A DNA stretch of 24,627 nt from Bacteroidales bacterium (GTDB lineage Bacteria > Bacteroidota > Bacteroidia > Bacteroidales > F082). The position numbers and the translations under genes are program-made. Every line of letters begins with the position of its first letter. Positions within the stretch are counted from its first letter, which is position 1. The stretch lies in NCBI GenBank assembly GCA_017428285.1, contig JAFRRE010000024.1, positions 1 to 24,627 of the forward strand, written 5' to 3'. Positions 24,551 through 24,627 of the stretch are shown here, piece by piece. A model generated the notes under the pieces. It searched no databases and was not told the origin of the DNA. It worked only from the letters and a program-made list of their open reading frames with translations.

Positions 24551-24599
24551 AACTAAAAAATTAGTTGTATATTCAAAATAATCTATATATTTGCAGCGT
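24551..24599 (+). promoter_or_regulatory. Second copy of the duplicated promoter
   Basis: TTG (24565-24567) and TATATTTG (24586-24593) repeat the -33/-7 pair of the LRR gene promoter with the same 18-base gap. The overlapping palindrome reads AACTAA-AAAA-TTAGTT (24551-24566), i.e. the centre is inverted relative to the first copy. Confidence 0.8.
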
Positions 24600-24614
24600 T
24601 AAACCTATAAAAAC

Positions 24615-24627
24615 GGAGGAAAAAATG
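24615..24627 (+). CDS. Start of a gene: ribosome binding site and ATG only
   Basis: GGAGG at 24615-24619 stands 5 bases before ATG 24625-24627, the last three bases of the window. Placed 31 bases after the -7 box, this is the start of a coding region whose product cannot be known here. The clear Shine-Dalgarno is unusual among the genes of this window, where most starts lack one. Confidence 0.6.

Overview
The window looks like a chromosomal segment from a Bacteroidota genome, probably an uncultured gut-type member of the Bacteroidales. Three things point that way. Many genes are preceded by the phylum's -7 promoter box (TAnnTTTG), usually without a Shine-Dalgarno sequence. The gene content is typical: GH97, GH106 and GH28 enzymes, an AAA/DUF4143 ATPase, a DUF4175-type protein next to ybeY and mnmG, and an ECF sigma cluster. 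Signal peptides ending in A-Q are also typical. Nothing could be searched, so family names come from motifs visible in the translations.

Layout. (1) 1-1317, minus: an AAA/DUF4143 ATPase running off the left edge, preceded by a motif repeated four times with an exact 33-bp period. (2) 1504-4259, plus: an ECF sigma factor, a single-pass membrane protein that may be its anti-sigma factor, and an outer-membrane protein with a GIN-like head, ending at a strong terminator. (3) 4359-11580, plus: a small carbohydrate-active cluster (GH97 alpha-galactosidase type, GH106 alpha-L-rhamnosidase type, GH28 polygalacturonase type) suited to side chains and backbone of pectin or rhamnogalacturonan. A ParD/ParE toxin-antitoxin pair with its own promoter and operator-like inverted repeat lies between the first two. 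No SusC/SusD pair is present. (4) 11590-16130, minus: a polysaccharide flippase and a large NtrY-like sensor kinase. (5) 16276-23012, minus: a housekeeping run transcribed as DUF4175-type coiled-coil protein, ybeY, mnmG and a methyltransferase. (6) 23086-23158, minus: tRNA-Thr(CGU) with its own promoter and terminator. (7) 23417 to the end, plus: a leucine-rich-repeat lipoprotein and the start codon of another gene, both behind nearly identical promoters.

Two themes stand out. First, the window is peppered with short palindromic dispersed-type repeats of at least six sequence families. Several lie inside genes without breaking the reading frame: two in the anti-sigma-like protein, one in GH106 and a triple tandem in the DUF4175-type protein. 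Two others supply the stop codon and last residues of GH106 and YbeY, and one sits in the tRNA leader. This resembles the protein-inserted palindromic elements of Rickettsia. Second, mnmG is bracketed by two 16-bp sites, each one base away from the bacterial parS consensus bound by ParB, which suggests that this segment lies in the origin-proximal, ParB-loaded part of the chromosome.
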